Source: Synechococcus sp. HK05
GTDB lineage: Bacteria > Cyanobacteriota > Cyanobacteriia > PCC-6307 > Cyanobiaceae
Assembly (NCBI RefSeq): GCF_019104765.1
Contig: NZ_JAHRXJ010000009.1
Coordinates: 1-64,000 of the forward strand
Direction: 5' to 3'
Length of the DNA: 64,000 nucleotides
Positions 17,145 to 25,339 of the stretch are shown one piece after another (position 1 is the first letter of the stretch; every line of letters starts with the position of its first letter). The notes under the pieces are model-generated. The model made no database searches, was not told the origin of the DNA, and saw only the letters and a program-made list of their open reading frames with translations. The position numbers and the translations under genes were made by a program.

Positions 17145-17232
17145 GGCTGCGATCGGGCAAATGGTGTTGCGCGAACCCTAACCAGCAGCTGTGGCAACGG
17201 AAGCGATTCCCCTGGCGTTGGAGGATGGGTCG

Positions 17233-17970
17233 ATGACGAGCACCCCGGCCACTTCCCCAGCCGCTTTGGATGAGCAGCAGTGCTGTCAGGCGCTGGAATC
17301 CCTCGATGCGCTCGGACGGCTGCGCTGGGGCTTAGAGCAGTTCGGCGATGGCTTTGCCCTCACCACCAGCTTCGGCATTCAGGCGGCGGTGTCGCTGCAT
17401 CTGATCAGCCAGCTGGATCGCCGGGTGCCTGTGATCTGGGTGGATACGGGATATCTGCCGCCGGAGACCTACCGCTACGCCGAAAACCTGATCGAGCGCC
17501 TGGGGCTTCAGGTGCATGTGGCCCAGGCCGAGCTCAGCCCGGCGCGCATGGAAGCGCTCCACGGCCGCCTCTGGGAAACCGGCCGCGTCGAAGACATGGA
17601 GACCTACCACCGCATCCGCAAGGTGGAGCCGTTGGATCGCGCCTTGGACACGCTGGCGGTGCGCTGTTGGGCCAGCGGGGTTCGAGGCCGGCAGACCGAT
17701 CACCGCAGCACGATGCAGCCCCTGGCGCAGATGCGTGGTCGCTGGGCCCTGCGGCCGCTGCTCGCCTGGACCAATAAAGACGTGTTCTATTACATGCAGG
17801 AGCACGATTTGCCGCAGCATCCCCTGTTTGAGCAGGGCTACTCCACGGTGGGTGATTGGCATTCCAGTGGTCCCGATGATGGCGGCCTCAGCGGCCGGGC
17901 CACCCGCTTCGGCGGGCTCAAGCAGGAATGCGGCATCCATCTGCCCGGGATGGCCGGCGAGGGCATCTGA
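17233..17970 (+). CDS. cysH: Phosphoadenylyl-sulfate reductase (thioredoxin)
   Basis: CysH reduces PAPS to sulfite in assimilatory sulfate reduction. The sequence has the PP-loop-like LTTSFGIQAA segment, VIWVDTGYL, RKVEPLDRAL and the C-terminal KQECGIH motif with the catalytic cysteine. The lack of the CC...CxxC iron-sulfur pair points to the PAPS-using class. I start at the ATG at 17233, which has GGAGG about nine bases upstream; an in-frame GTG at 17191 would add 14 residues. The next gene, coaX, begins directly at the base after the stop. Confidence 0.92.
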   Translation: MTSTPATSPAALDEQQCCQALESLDALGRLRWGLEQFGDGFALTTSFGIQAAVSLHLISQLDRRVPVIWVDTGYLPPETYRYAENLIERLGLQVHVAQAELSPARMEALHGRLWETGRVEDMETYHRIRKVEPLDRALDTLAVRCWASGVRGRQTDHRSTMQPLAQMRGRWALRPLLAWTNKDVFYYMQEHDLPQHPLFEQGYSTVGDWHSSGPDDGGLSGRATRFGGLKQECGIHLPGMAGEGI

Positions 17971-18651
17971 GTGGGGCGGTTGTTGCTGATCGGCAACAGC
18001 CGCTGGCATTGGGCCGAGCGCAGCGGCCAGGGGCTGCAGTGTTGGCATGGCCCGGCCGGAGAGGTGGTGGAATCACCCGACCTTGAGGCCTGGGCGGCCG
18101 TGGGATCCGTGCCCCGCGGTGGGGCTGTCGCCTCAGCCCCCAGGGTTGGTTTGGTGGATGTGCCGTTGCAGGGTTTGCCCCCCTGGCTAGGAATCGATCG
18201 CGCGCTGGTGGCTTGGGGGGCGTGGCGGCAGCAGCGTCAGGCCGTGCTGGTGGCCGATGCCGGCACCGCGTTGAGCCTCACGCGGGTGGATCCGGAGGGT
18301 TGTTTTGCCGGTGGCTTGATCAGTGCTGGGGTGGCATTGCAGCTCAGAGCATTAGCCGCTGCCACAGCCCAGCTGCCCGCTGTGAGCAGCGTTGGGGGTG
18401 ATCCCGCGCAGGCGGAATCGGCCTGGCCTTCCGCCACGGCCGCTGCCATGGATGAAGGCTGCCGCCGCGCCGTGGCGGCAGCGATTGCTGTTGCCGCGGC
18501 TTCCGCCGAGGGCGCACAGCTGTGGCTCACAGGCGGTGATGCAGAGCGGCTGCTGCCGCTCCTGCAAGAGCAGCACCTCAACCCAGTGCACGCGCCGAAT
18601 CTGGCCTTGGAGGCGATGGCCGCGCTGCCGCTGCTGGGTGGGTGTCGCTGA
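17971..18651 (+). CDS. coaX: Type III pantothenate kinase
   Basis: CoaX phosphorylates pantothenate in the first step of coenzyme A synthesis. The 226-residue protein has the type III pattern: an N-terminal phosphate-binding segment (LLIGNSRWHWA), the VLVADAGTALSLT motif with the catalytic aspartate, a CFAGGLISAGV segment and a C-terminal LTGGDAERL. The GTG start immediately follows the cysH stop, so the genes form one unit. CoaX in picocyanobacteria often shows a divergent N-terminus, as here. It converges with the Bcp gene, two nt apart. Confidence 0.9.
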   Translation: MGRLLLIGNSRWHWAERSGQGLQCWHGPAGEVVESPDLEAWAAVGSVPRGGAVASAPRVGLVDVPLQGLPPWLGIDRALVAWGAWRQQRQAVLVADAGTALSLTRVDPEGCFAGGLISAGVALQLRALAAATAQLPAVSSVGGDPAQAESAWPSATAAAMDEGCRRAVAAAIAVAAASAEGAQLWLTGGDAERLLPLLQEQHLNPVHAPNLALEAMAALPLLGGCR

Positions 18652-18653
18652 GC

Positions 18654-19121
18654 TCAGGCCAGGCCCAGATCACGCAAGATGTCGTCGGCCATGGTTTCGG
18701 CTTTCACCTTGGTGTAGGCCTTCTCGATCTTGCCGTCTGCATCCACCACAAAGGTGTGGCGCATCATGCCCATGTATTCACGGCCCATGAATTTCTTGAG
18801 GCCATAGCTGCCGAAGCTCTCCGCCACCGGGCAGGGCTCGGCGTCGGTGAGCAGGGTGAAGGGCAGTTCGTATTTGGTGATGAATTTGTTGTGGCTGGCT
18901 GCACCGTCTTTGCTGATGCCGAGCACGGCAATGTTGTGCTGCTCAAAGGCTGACCACTGATCGCGAAAGTTGCAGGCCTCTTTGGTGCAGCCCGGGGTGT
19001 CGTCCTTGGGATAGAAGTAGATCACCACGCGCTGGCCCTTGAAGCTGGCCAGGCTCACCGGCTCGCCGTTCTGGTTGGGGAGGGTGAACTCAGGGGCGGC
19101 ATCACCGATCTGCAGAGCCAT
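18654..19121 (-). CDS. Bcp/PrxQ-type peroxiredoxin
   Basis: This thioredoxin-dependent peroxidase has 155 residues. It has peroxidatic Cys45 and resolving Cys50 in the DTPGCTKEAC motif, the C-X4-C spacing of the atypical 2-Cys PrxQ class. It reduces peroxides and probably takes electrons from thioredoxin. The ATG at 19121 gives MALQIGDAAPEF, the same opening as the 1-Cys peroxiredoxin at 12948-13583; that part is shared by the superfamily. The start region faces the phosphopantetheinyl transferase gene. Confidence 0.94.
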   Translation of the reverse strand: MALQIGDAAPEFTLPNQNGEPVSLASFKGQRVVIYFYPKDDTPGCTKEACNFRDQWSAFEQHNIAVLGISKDGAASHNKFITKYELPFTLLTDAEPCPVAESFGSYGLKKFMGREYMGMMRHTFVVDADGKIEKAYTKVKAETMADDILRDLGLA

Positions 19122-19161
19122 GGCCGGGCTTGAACACAATGGCGGGAGCCTAAGGGGCGCG

Positions 19162-19791
19162 TTGAGCGCAGCGCCGCGGGTGTGGCTGCAGCCGCTGGCG
19201 CTGGATGAGGCGGGGCCCTGGGCGATCAGCGCGGTGGAACAGGCTTGGAGTGCCGTGCTGCCACCGGCGGTGCAGCAGCGCTACCGCGCCAGCCGCCATC
19301 ACCTGCGCGTTCGCCTGGCCGAGCTGCTGCAGCTGCGGCCTGAGGCGGTGCCGCTGCACAGTCCCCCAGGGCAGGCCCCAACTCTCGAGCAGGGGTTGGG
19401 TTGCGTGAGCCTGAGCCATAGCCGGGATCAGCTGCTCTTGGCCTGGTCGCACTGGCCCATTGGTGTGGATCTGGAGTGGCAGCAGCGGCGGATTCAGGCG
19501 GAGCTGCTGGCGCGTCGGTTTTTCCCGTCGCAGGAGTGGTTGCAGCTGCAACGTCTCGCTCCGCCGCAGCGAGCGGCCCAGGTGCTCGAGAGTTGGGTGC
19601 GCAAGGAGGCCGCCATCAAATGGCAACGCAGCAGCCTGGCCTCGGACCTGCGCCATTGGCGATGGTGCGCTGATCGCCAGCGCCTGGAGCATCTGCTTGA
19701 GGGTTGGCAACCGCGCAGCGTGTGTGAGCGTCGTAACGGCTGGTTGTGCGCTGTGGTGGGGGAGGCAGCTGAACAGGCGATCTGGGGTTAA
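19162..19791 (+). CDS. 4'-phosphopantetheinyl transferase (Sfp type)
   Basis: The enzyme transfers phosphopantetheine from CoA to carrier proteins. It has about 209 residues, with magnesium-binding Asp103 and Glu105 in GVDLEWQ and the catalytic LESWVRKEAAIKW segment (Trp145, Lys148, Glu149). Sfp-type enzymes modify acyl carrier proteins and any NRPS/PKS carriers. I prefer the TTG at 19162, with an AAGGGG just upstream, because the in-frame ATG at 19120 would overlap the divergent Bcp start. The choice is uncertain and a GTG at 19180 is also possible. Confidence 0.85.
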   Translation: MSAAPRVWLQPLALDEAGPWAISAVEQAWSAVLPPAVQQRYRASRHHLRVRLAELLQLRPEAVPLHSPPGQAPTLEQGLGCVSLSHSRDQLLLAWSHWPIGVDLEWQQRRIQAELLARRFFPSQEWLQLQRLAPPQRAAQVLESWVRKEAAIKWQRSSLASDLRHWRWCADRQRLEHLLEGWQPRSVCERRNGWLCAVVGEAAEQAIWG

Positions 19792-19825
19792 CGTCCGGCC
19801 GTTCCCAGGTCTGAGCAGGCCCCCC

Positions 19826-20338
19826 ATGCCCATGGCCCTGCGCTGCAGCGTGCTAGCTCTGCTGAGCCTGTTGGGGGTGGCCGGGCTGGCCCAATGGCGC
19901 CTGTTGCCGCCTCTGGCCATGCGCACCGGTGCATCCACCGATCGGGTGTTGGCGGATCTGGCTGCCCAGGAGGCCCTGCAGGATGGCCGCGCCAGAGCCA
20001 CGGAGGCGTTGGGGCAGTTTGTGGGCGGCCAGATCACCCGCTACTTCTGGGGCAGTTTCACCGGCTATCTCGACGTGCTGGGCCTGGAGACCCCGGAAGG
20101 CATGGAGGCGCGCATCCGCGAAGCCCCCGACCAGGTGCAGCTGATGTTGATTCCCAGAGGTGGCGACGAGCGCTACGTGGCTCAGGTGCAGGCTGAAGAC
20201 AACGTGCCTCGTGGTGTGGCCTGCAGTGGTCGCGGCGAACCCGCCGCCTTCCGCTACGAGCGCGATGCTCTGCACTGTCCCCCCGGATGGACCGCCCTGG
20301 AGCTCCCCGCACGCCGCGGCGCGGGACAGCGCAGTTGA
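19826..20338 (+). CDS. Hypothetical exported protein
   Basis: The ~170-residue protein starts with a hydrophobic signal or anchor (ALRCSVLALLSLLGVAGLA). The rest is polar and mixed alpha/beta, with a conserved-looking GGQITRYFWGSFTGYLDV stretch and two cysteines near the C-terminus. It is probably periplasmic or membrane-anchored. Two ATGs (19826 and 19832) can serve as the start. I do not recognise a family. It follows the phosphopantetheinyl transferase by 34 nt, so the two may be cotranscribed without being functionally linked. Confidence 0.65.
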   Translation: MPMALRCSVLALLSLLGVAGLAQWRLLPPLAMRTGASTDRVLADLAAQEALQDGRARATEALGQFVGGQITRYFWGSFTGYLDVLGLETPEGMEARIREAPDQVQLMLIPRGGDERYVAQVQAEDNVPRGVACSGRGEPAAFRYERDALHCPPGWTALELPARRGAGQRS

Positions 20339-20454
20339 ACGGCTGCGTTAGCCAGCTCCCTGTTTTTCGATAACCGATTCTTAAATCAACCCGCAGATGG
20401 CCCATGGCGGACGGTCCTCGTCGCCATACCGGGAGAGTCATCCTCTGCACAACC

Positions 20455-21135
20455 ATGCGCAAGGTTCTCCTCCCCTTGGCTGGCGCTGGTGTCCTGCTCG
20501 CAGGCCTCTCGGCCCAGGCCATTCCCCAAGGGCCTACCACCATCAATTCCGATCAGGCTGGTGTGCGCTACGGCGCTCCCACCTTCATCCAGCAAGGTCT
20601 CCCCACCCAGACCGCTCGCGCTGTCACTCAGGGTTTTGTTCGCTCCAACACCCTGCTGCCCCTGGGCGGCACTGAGGTGATCGACAACCCGGTTCCCAAG
20701 GATCTGAAGGATCTTTCGGGCTGGTCACGCGATGAGCTGCAGGCTGGCCTGCAGAAGGAATACGACGTCGACGTGGCTGCCGTGGCCCGTTTCCTCTATT
20801 CCGAGAAGGGTGAACAGTTCCTGTCTGAAAGCATTCAGCAGAACAACTACACCCCCTACTACAGCCAGAGCCACAGCCTTCAGGCCGTGCGCAGCGCGAT
20901 CATTCTCGACTCGGCCGATGGCAAGCTGTCGAGCTACGGCATGATGTCGAATCTGCCCACCGATCAGCGTCTGCAGGGCGCCATGAAGGTGTGCGATGTG
21001 AGCGATGCGTCCAATAGCCAGCGGGCGACCTCCCTGCTCAGCTGGTACATGAACACCCCGGCTTGCATTGCGGCCTACACCGCTGAAGCTCCCGAAGCAC
21101 CCAAGCCTGCTCCCGCGGTGCGCGGTCTTTGGTGA
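20455..21135 (+). CDS. Secreted DUF1400-like domain protein, copy 1
   Basis: The 226-residue protein has a clear signal peptide ending at AQA (residue 22). A linker and one domain follow, resembling the DUF1400 domain: the W-S-x-D-E-L-Q-A-G-L-Q segment, VARFLYSEKGEQFL, a SLQAVRSAIILDSADGKLSSYGMM stretch and LPTDQRLQ. In other cyanobacterial proteins this domain precedes an alpha/beta hydrolase; no hydrolase is present here. Two cysteines near the C-terminus could form a disulfide. The protein ends in PAPAVRGLW, identical to the tandem copy downstream. A strong terminator follows. Function unknown; periplasmic or extracellular location inferred. Confidence 0.85.
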   Translation: MRKVLLPLAGAGVLLAGLSAQAIPQGPTTINSDQAGVRYGAPTFIQQGLPTQTARAVTQGFVRSNTLLPLGGTEVIDNPVPKDLKDLSGWSRDELQAGLQKEYDVDVAAVARFLYSEKGEQFLSESIQQNNYTPYYSQSHSLQAVRSAIILDSADGKLSSYGMMSNLPTDQRLQGAMKVCDVSDASNSQRATSLLSWYMNTPACIAAYTAEAPEAPKPAPAVRGLW

Positions 21136-21169
21136 TCGGGTCGAAATCAGTTTCGGGTTGATCGGCCTT

Positions 21170-21204
21170 CCGGCCTCCGCTCCAGGAGCGGAGGCCGGCT
21201 TTTT
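21170..21204 (+). terminator. Strong rho-independent terminator between the DUF1400 copies
   Basis: A long GC-rich stem (CCGGCCTCCGCTCC pairing with GGAGCGGAGGCCGG) with a minimal loop is followed by five T. It lies 34 nt after the stop of copy 1, so the two paralogues are probably expressed as separate transcripts. Confidence 0.93.
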
Positions 21205-21296
21205 CTGGAAAAAATCTGAAGGCTGATGGCCGGCCTGGATCCAGGCGCCATACCGAGGAGGCCCCATGTGGCAGAGGTGATCTCTGCCTGATTCCA

Positions 21297-21905
21297 ATGT
21301 TGAAGGCTCTCCTTCCCTTGGCCGGTGTTGGTGTTGTGCTGGCCGTTGGACCGGCTCAAGCGATTCCGCTCACGGCTCGTACGGTTTGTGTGAATTGTCT
21401 TGGGCCTCGTTCCAATACGCTTTCGCCGATTGGCGGAACCCCAAGAATTGACAATCCAGTTCCTAAGAATCTCACGGATCTCTCTGGTTGGAGTGAGCAG
21501 CAGCTGGAGGCAGGATTGCAGAAGCAGTACGACGTAGGCGTTGTTGCTGTGGCGAACTTCCTTTACTCCTCCAAGGGTGAGCAGTTTCTTCTGAATAGCA
21601 TTCAGCAGAAAAACTACACGCCTTATTACAGCCAGCAGAAGAGTCTTCAGGCTGTCCGCAGTGCCATCATTCTTGATTCTGCGGATGGCAAGCTATCCAG
21701 CTACGGCATGATGGCGAAGCTGCCCACCGATCAGCGTCTGCAAGGTGCCATGCAGGTGTGTGATGTCAATGACATCAATAACAGCCAGCGCTCCACCTCA
21801 TTACTGAGTTGGTATATGAATACGCCCGCCTGCATCTCGGCCTACACCGCTCAGCAGGCCGAGGCCCCAGCCAGTCCTGCGCCTGCGGTGCGCGGTCTTT
21901 GGTGA
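21297..21905 (+). CDS. Secreted DUF1400-like domain protein, copy 2
   Basis: The 202-residue paralogue of the preceding gene has a signal peptide ending at AQA, a shorter linker, and then the same DUF1400-like domain with long identical runs (AVRSAIILDSADGKLSSYGMM and LPTDQRLQGAM). The C-terminal PAPAVRGLW is identical, and the two late cysteines are kept. An extra CVNC sits in the linker. Its codons are visibly richer in A and T than copy 1. The leaders of both genes share a CGCCATACCG-type stretch, so the duplication included upstream DNA. No hydrolase domain follows. Confidence 0.83.
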   Translation: MLKALLPLAGVGVVLAVGPAQAIPLTARTVCVNCLGPRSNTLSPIGGTPRIDNPVPKNLTDLSGWSEQQLEAGLQKQYDVGVVAVANFLYSSKGEQFLLNSIQQKNYTPYYSQQKSLQAVRSAIILDSADGKLSSYGMMAKLPTDQRLQGAMQVCDVNDINNSQRSTSLLSWYMNTPACISAYTAQQAEAPASPAPAVRGLW

Positions 21906-21907
21906 GA

Positions 21908-24103
21908 TCAGCAGCTACGGCGAGCGATCAGTCGTTGATGCTGAAGCCGCTGCGGTAAGCGGCATCCCACACGCTGCTGGAGTTCGCGCTCCAGCAGCTT
22001 CAATTGGGCAGATTGGAGCAGCTGGCTCAATCGCTGGCGGTAGGTCGCCTGGGCGCCGAGCCAGCGCTCGATCACTCCGGTCGTGAGCTTGAGCTCGAGC
22101 GGTTCTTCCCAGCTCTGCCAGCTCACGCTCCAGCCGCGTTGTTCCAGACCTATCTGCAGATCGCCGCGATCCGGTGGTGTGTTGAGCCAGGTTTGCTCCA
22201 TCGCCAGGAGGGGTTCCAACACGCTGCGCAACTCAGCTGATGCATCCGCGAGGGCGAGCAGGGCTGCGGCGGGTCCGAGAACGGGCTGGCTGAACAGCAG
22301 CCGCATCTGGGCCTTCGGCGCGGCGAGTTGGTTGAGTTGGTCGAGAGTGGCGGCGAGTTGGACCCCGCTCTGTTCCCGGAAGGGGTGCCGCGCCGCGATC
22401 CACTCAAACGTGGTGCCTGTTTCCAGGGCTCCAGCCAGATCCTGAGTGCTGCAACCGATCACGCGGGGCTGCCGGAGGGCATCAAGCACGCGCAGCTGGC
22501 TGTGCAATCGCTCCGCATCGGCGCTTTGGTTGCACTGGATCACGACCCCGCCCTCGGGGGTGTGTTGCAGCGGATCCAGCGCCCAGAGCAAGGAGCGCGC
22601 TTCGAGGATCAAGACCCGGTCGTGGCGTTGCCAGTGGGCCTCGTCCCAGAGCTGGCTACGCAGCTGATCAAGCCGTTCCCCCTCGCTGCCCAGCTGGCGT
22701 TGTAACCAGCGCTCCAGGGCTGGATCGTCGGGGCTGCTGCTCAGCACCTCACCGAGTTCCGCTTCATGTTCCGCGGCCGCGGCCAGCTGGGCGGCCCGAC
22801 GTTGCTGCAGTCGTTGACGGCGTTGCCCCTCCCAGCCCAGTGCTCCGGGTTGCCAGAACACCTGTCCCTGCAGGGTTGTGGGTAGATATTGCTGGGCCAC
22901 CCAGTGTTCGGCGTAGGCATGGGGGTAGCGGTAGCCCACCCCATCGCCGAAGGCCTTCCCATCGCGGTTGGCGTCGCGCAGATGCGCGGGAACCTCCTGG
23001 CGGCTGCTGGCCTTCACGCTTTTGAGGGCATCGAAGAAGCCGAGCAGGCTGTTGCTCTTGTCGGCGCCGGCCAGGTAGAGCGCCGCTTGAGCCAAGGGAT
23101 AGAGCCCCTCCGGTAGCCCCACCCGTTCGAAGGCCGCGGCACAGGCCTCCACCACCACCATCGCCTGGGGGTCGGCAAGGCCGATGTCTTCCCCGGCGGA
23201 GATCAGCATGCGGCGGAAGATGAAGCGGGGGTTCTCGCCGGCCTCCACCATGCGTGCCAGCCAGAACAGAGCCGCATCGGGGTCGCTGCCCCGCAGCGAC
23301 TTGATGAAGGCACTGATGGTGTCGAAGTGGGCGTCGCCCTGTTTGTCATAAAGAACCGCCCGCTGCTGGATCGATTCTTCGGCAATCGCCAGATCGATCT
23401 GGATCACGCAACTCGCGTCAGGCTCGGTGGTCTCCACCGCCAGCTCCAGCGCATTGAGCAGGCTGCGGGCATCACCGCCGGCCACGTCCACGAGATGGTT
23501 GGCGGCCTGATGGCTGATCACAACCTGCCGGTTGCCATAGCCGCGCTCCGGATCGCGCAGGGCCCTCTCCAGCAATTGATGCAGGTGCCGCGGCTCCAGT
23601 GGCTGCAGTCGGAACAGGCGTGAGCGGCTCACCAGAGCCTTGTTCACTTCAAAAAATGGGTTTTCGGTGGTGGCGCCGATCAGGGTCACGGTGCCGTTCT
23701 CCACCCAGGGCAGCAGCGCATCCTGCTGGGCGCTGTTGAAACGGTGCACTTCATCGATGAAGAGCAGGCTGCGCAGCCCGTGCTGCTCCAGGCGTCGGCG
23801 CGCTTCATCCACCTCCGCTCGCAGGTCTTTCACCCCGGCAAGCACAGCGTTGAGGCTGCTGAAGTGGGCGCGGGTGGTGGTGGCGATGATCTTCGCCAGC
23901 GTGGTCTTGCCCACACCAGGCGGCCCATAGAGGATCAGGTTGCCGACACGATCAGCCGTGATGGCTCGCCGCAACAGACGTCCTGGTCCGAGGATGTCCT
24001 CCTGGCCCTGAAAGTCGTCGAGGCTGCGAGGGCGGAGCCGATCAGCCAGGGGAGCCAGGTTCTGGCGCAGCTGCTCGCCGCGGTGGCTGAACAGATCGCT
24101 CAC
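21908..24103 (-). CDS. rarA: RarA/MgsA AAA ATPase fused to a long C-terminal domain
   Basis: The 731-residue protein has the replication-associated recombination ATPase RarA in its N-terminal ~430 residues. Walker A GPPGVGKTT is at 60-68, Walker B/DEVH at 117-120, the sensor GATTENP follows, and the MgsA C-terminal region includes YLAGADKSNS and GYRYPHAY. RarA acts at stalled forks with SSB. The remaining ~300 residues form an extra domain known as a fusion in cyanobacterial RarA; it has a Rossmann-like VLILEARSLLWAL and may be derived from a methyltransferase. I start at GTG 24103, where family similarity begins. It converges with copy 2 of the DUF1400 pair, two nt apart. Confidence 0.9.
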   Translation of the reverse strand: MSDLFSHRGEQLRQNLAPLADRLRPRSLDDFQGQEDILGPGRLLRRAITADRVGNLILYGPPGVGKTTLAKIIATTTRAHFSSLNAVLAGVKDLRAEVDEARRRLEQHGLRSLLFIDEVHRFNSAQQDALLPWVENGTVTLIGATTENPFFEVNKALVSRSRLFRLQPLEPRHLHQLLERALRDPERGYGNRQVVISHQAANHLVDVAGGDARSLLNALELAVETTEPDASCVIQIDLAIAEESIQQRAVLYDKQGDAHFDTISAFIKSLRGSDPDAALFWLARMVEAGENPRFIFRRMLISAGEDIGLADPQAMVVVEACAAAFERVGLPEGLYPLAQAALYLAGADKSNSLLGFFDALKSVKASSRQEVPAHLRDANRDGKAFGDGVGYRYPHAYAEHWVAQQYLPTTLQGQVFWQPGALGWEGQRRQRLQQRRAAQLAAAAEHEAELGEVLSSSPDDPALERWLQRQLGSEGERLDQLRSQLWDEAHWQRHDRVLILEARSLLWALDPLQHTPEGGVVIQCNQSADAERLHSQLRVLDALRQPRVIGCSTQDLAGALETGTTFEWIAARHPFREQSGVQLAATLDQLNQLAAPKAQMRLLFSQPVLGPAAALLALADASAELRSVLEPLLAMEQTWLNTPPDRGDLQIGLEQRGWSVSWQSWEEPLELKLTTGVIERWLGAQATYRQRLSQLLQSAQLKLLERELQQRVGCRLPQRLQHQRLIARRSC

Positions 24104-24194
24104 GCCTTGTGTGGTGCTGCTGGCATCATCCAACGGCAGCGACCTAGGAAATGCCGCAAAACCGGCTAACTTGCGCAGCACTGACTGACATGTT

Positions 24195-25331
24195 GTGCGG
24201 CGCGGCCTTCTCGCTCTCCCCCTGCCTGTCTTGCTCCTCGCCGCCTGCGGTAGCAAGCCACCAGCCCCCAAGCTGATGTCGGTCCAGGTGGCCACCATCG
24301 CCGAGGGTGACTTCAGCCCCTCGATCGATGTGGTGAGTGAGCTGAGCTCCACCGCTGATGTGGCGCTACGGCCCGAAACCGATGGACGTGTTGTAAAAAT
24401 TCTTGCGACCCAGGGTCAGCGGGTCAAGGCTGGTGATCCGATTCTTGTTCTTGACAACGTTCAGCAGACCGCAGCCCTTGATGCCAGCAAAGCCGAGGCC
24501 CGTAAGGATTTCCTCAATGCTGAACGTTATGTTTTTCTCAATCAGCAGGGAGCCGTCTCCACGCGAGATCGTGACTATTACGTTACCAAGGCGATTCAAA
24601 GCCGCGATCAGGTGAAGGCCAACGCTGCAACCTTGGGCTACAAATATGTCACAGCACCCATTGACGGTGTGATCGGCGATCTTGACCGCGTGAAATTGGG
24701 AGATTATGTGCGTCAGGGTCAAGCTATCACCGGAATTGTGGATAATTCCACCCTGTGGACTCTCATGGATGTGCCTGCCACGCAGGTTTCAAAAGTGGCT
24801 CTGGGTCAAACAGTGCAGCTGACAACCCAGTCCAACCCCCCGGTGAAAGGTCAGGGAAAGGTCGTCTTCATCTCCCCTTACTTCGGGTTCAGTGGCACTG
24901 ACAAATCGCCCAATACGGTGCTGGTCAAAGCCACATTCCCGAATCTCACCGGACGGTTGAAAACAGGGCAGTATGTGAAAAACAAAATCATCACGGGGTC
25001 CACCCGCGAGCTCTCAGTTCCGGTAACGGCTGTGCTCATGCAAGCGCAGCAGCCGTTTGTTTACCGCCTGGTGACGCTCTCTCAGGCTCTGCCGAAGATC
25101 AAGGCTTCTACCCAGATCCCCGATGCGCAGAAGCAGAAGCTTGAAAAATTGCCACCAACCACTCCAATCGTTGTGCAGACGCCAGTCAAGCTGGGGCCCT
25201 TGCAGGGCAACAACTACCCAGTCCTCTCTGGGTTGAGCAGCGGTGATCGTGTGGTGACCAGTAACACGGCCCTGCTGCGAACAGGGATTCCAGTGAAGCC
25301 CGTGTCGTCGCCTAGCGCTGCAGCGAACTGA
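24195..25331 (+). CDS. RND efflux periplasmic adaptor (membrane fusion protein), first copy
   Basis: The 378-residue lipoprotein adaptor has a signal sequence with a LLLAAC lipobox. Its first barrel/lipoyl half (DGRVVKILATQGQRVKAGDPIL) is followed by an alpha-hairpin, a second lipoyl half (GVIGDLDRVKLGDYVRQGQAI), a beta-barrel and a membrane-proximal domain. It would link the inner-membrane pump to an outer-membrane channel. The GTG start follows a short gap from divergent rarA. The stop is eight bases before the pump gene. The DNA from about 24,350 is lower in GC than the flanks. Confidence 0.92.
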   Translation: MRRGLLALPLPVLLLAACGSKPPAPKLMSVQVATIAEGDFSPSIDVVSELSSTADVALRPETDGRVVKILATQGQRVKAGDPILVLDNVQQTAALDASKAEARKDFLNAERYVFLNQQGAVSTRDRDYYVTKAIQSRDQVKANAATLGYKYVTAPIDGVIGDLDRVKLGDYVRQGQAITGIVDNSTLWTLMDVPATQVSKVALGQTVQLTTQSNPPVKGQGKVVFISPYFGFSGTDKSPNTVLVKATFPNLTGRLKTGQYVKNKIITGSTRELSVPVTAVLMQAQQPFVYRLVTLSQALPKIKASTQIPDAQKQKLEKLPPTTPIVVQTPVKLGPLQGNNYPVLSGLSSGDRVVTSNTALLRTGIPVKPVSSPSAAAN

Positions 25332-25339
25332 GGTCAGCC

